Shown one piece after another: positions 5,273-5,440 of a stretch of DNA of 5,440 nucleotides; position 1 is the stretch's first letter; each line of letters begins with the position of its first letter. Position numbers and translations under genes: made by a program. Under the pieces are notes generated by a model. The model had not been told where the DNA came from and did no database searches. It saw nothing but the letters and a program-made list of their open reading frames with translations. The stretch comes from Oscillospiraceae bacterium. GTDB taxonomy: Bacteria > Bacillota > Clostridia > Oscillospirales > Acutalibacteraceae. The DNA is taken from positions 1 to 5,440 of the forward strand of contig JAFLUK010000099.1 in the NCBI GenBank assembly GCA_022508865.1. Direction: 5' to 3'.

Positions 5273-5313
5273 TCTAAAAAATGATACCCACCGAGCCGCG
5301 ATGGCTCAATGGG
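5273..5313 (-). terminator. Terminator-like hairpin upstream of the arsR promoter
   Basis: On the - strand CCCATTGAGCC (5313-5303) pairs with GGCTCGGTGGG (5297-5287) around a 5-base loop. There are 11 pairs, two of them G-U, and GATA/TATC extend the stem across a 2-base bulge. ATTTTTT follows (down to 5275). On the + strand the two wobble pairs become C-A mismatches, so the - direction is favoured. It may be a second terminator after the tRNA or end an unseen short RNA. Confidence 0.6.
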
Positions 5314-5360
5314 AATATCTTTTTATTTCATAATTTTACAAACAGAAACATTTCGTCATA

Positions 5361-5409
5361 TTAAGAAAAAGAAATCCCGAAAGCCACTATTTTAGCAACT
5401 TTCGGGATT
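5361..5409 (-). terminator. Intrinsic terminator of the tRNA transcript
   Basis: On the - strand AATCCCGAAAG (5409-5399) pairs perfectly over 11 bp with CTTTCGGGATT (5383-5373) around a 15-base loop. TCTTTTTCTT follows. It begins 8 bases after the tRNA 3' end. Confidence 0.88.
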
Positions 5410-5417
5410 CAAACGGT

Positions 5418-5440
5418 TGGTGCGAGTGACGGGACTTGAA
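5418..5440 (-). tRNA. 3' end of a tRNA, probably tRNA-Leu (partial)
   Basis: The - strand from the right edge reads TTCAAGT (T loop, positions 54-60), then CCCGT (61-65), CACTCGC (66-72), discriminator A73 and an encoded CCA ending at 5418. The 5' part, with the anticodon, is outside the window. The acceptor 3' strand predicts a 5' strand GCGAGTG, and A73 fits leucine tRNAs of Firmicutes, which often begin this way. The tRNA call is firm; the leucine identity is a moderate guess. Confidence 0.8.

Noticed and set aside
5418..5440. tRNA 3' end as an integration (att) site for a genomic island carrying the ars-type operon
   Set aside because: No second copy of the tRNA end, integrase gene or excisionase is seen in the window, so there is nothing beyond proximity.
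1..5440. CRISPR arrays, insertion sequences, phage or toxin-antitoxin genes
   Set aside because: No regularly spaced repeats, transposase motifs or terminal inverted repeats were seen, and every strong coding region is otherwise explained.

Overview
The window looks like a chromosomal piece of a low-GC Gram-positive bacterium of the Clostridia, most likely a gut-type Ruminococcaceae/Oscillospiraceae relative. This is inferred from four things: AT-rich DNA with strong AGGAGG-type ribosome binding sites and TTGACA/TATAAT promoters; a type I dockerin with 'DATL' repeats; a Y-family polymerase of the clostridial 'HSDCNGFYASVE' type; and a Gram-positive-type LexA box. No species can be named from the sequence alone.

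Positions 1-1542 (+ strand) hold the end of a secreted-protein operon. First is the C-terminal tail of a protein with a type I dockerin (two calcium-binding repeats). Eleven bases later comes a complete 395-residue exported protein with two C-terminal BIG2 (Ig-like) domains. A strong intrinsic terminator closes the unit. The pair suggests an extracellular, surface or cellulosome-like function.

Positions 1558-3112 (+ strand) form a DNA-damage tolerance operon. A consensus sigma-A promoter, carrying one good and one weaker LexA-type box, drives a Y-family DNA polymerase (DinB/Pol IV type). A 76-residue protein of unknown function follows 14 bases downstream.

Positions 3141-5248 (- strand) form a convergent metalloid-resistance-type operon in the order arsR regulator, ArsP-type permease, cysteine-rich thioredoxin-like protein. 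It begins at a perfect TTGACA-17-TATAAT promoter flanked by two copies of a dyad (ATAGA-N6-TCTAT type). A third copy lies just upstream of the permease gene. The operon ends at a terminator lying between it and the polymerase operon. The likely logic is that a thiol-rich ArsR represses the operon until an arsenical (or similar soft metalloid) binds, the permease then exports it, and the small Cys-rich redox protein reduces or passes on the thiol-bound substrate. The substrate is inferred from family membership.

Positions 5258-5440 hold no protein gene. They contain a terminator-like hairpin, then the terminator and the 3' end of a tRNA (probably tRNA-Leu) that enters from the right edge on the - strand.

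No clearly unprecedented system is visible. The best leads are the SOS-controlled polymerase with its unknown small partner, the three-site ArsR operator arrangement, and the Cys-rich extension of the thioredoxin-like protein.
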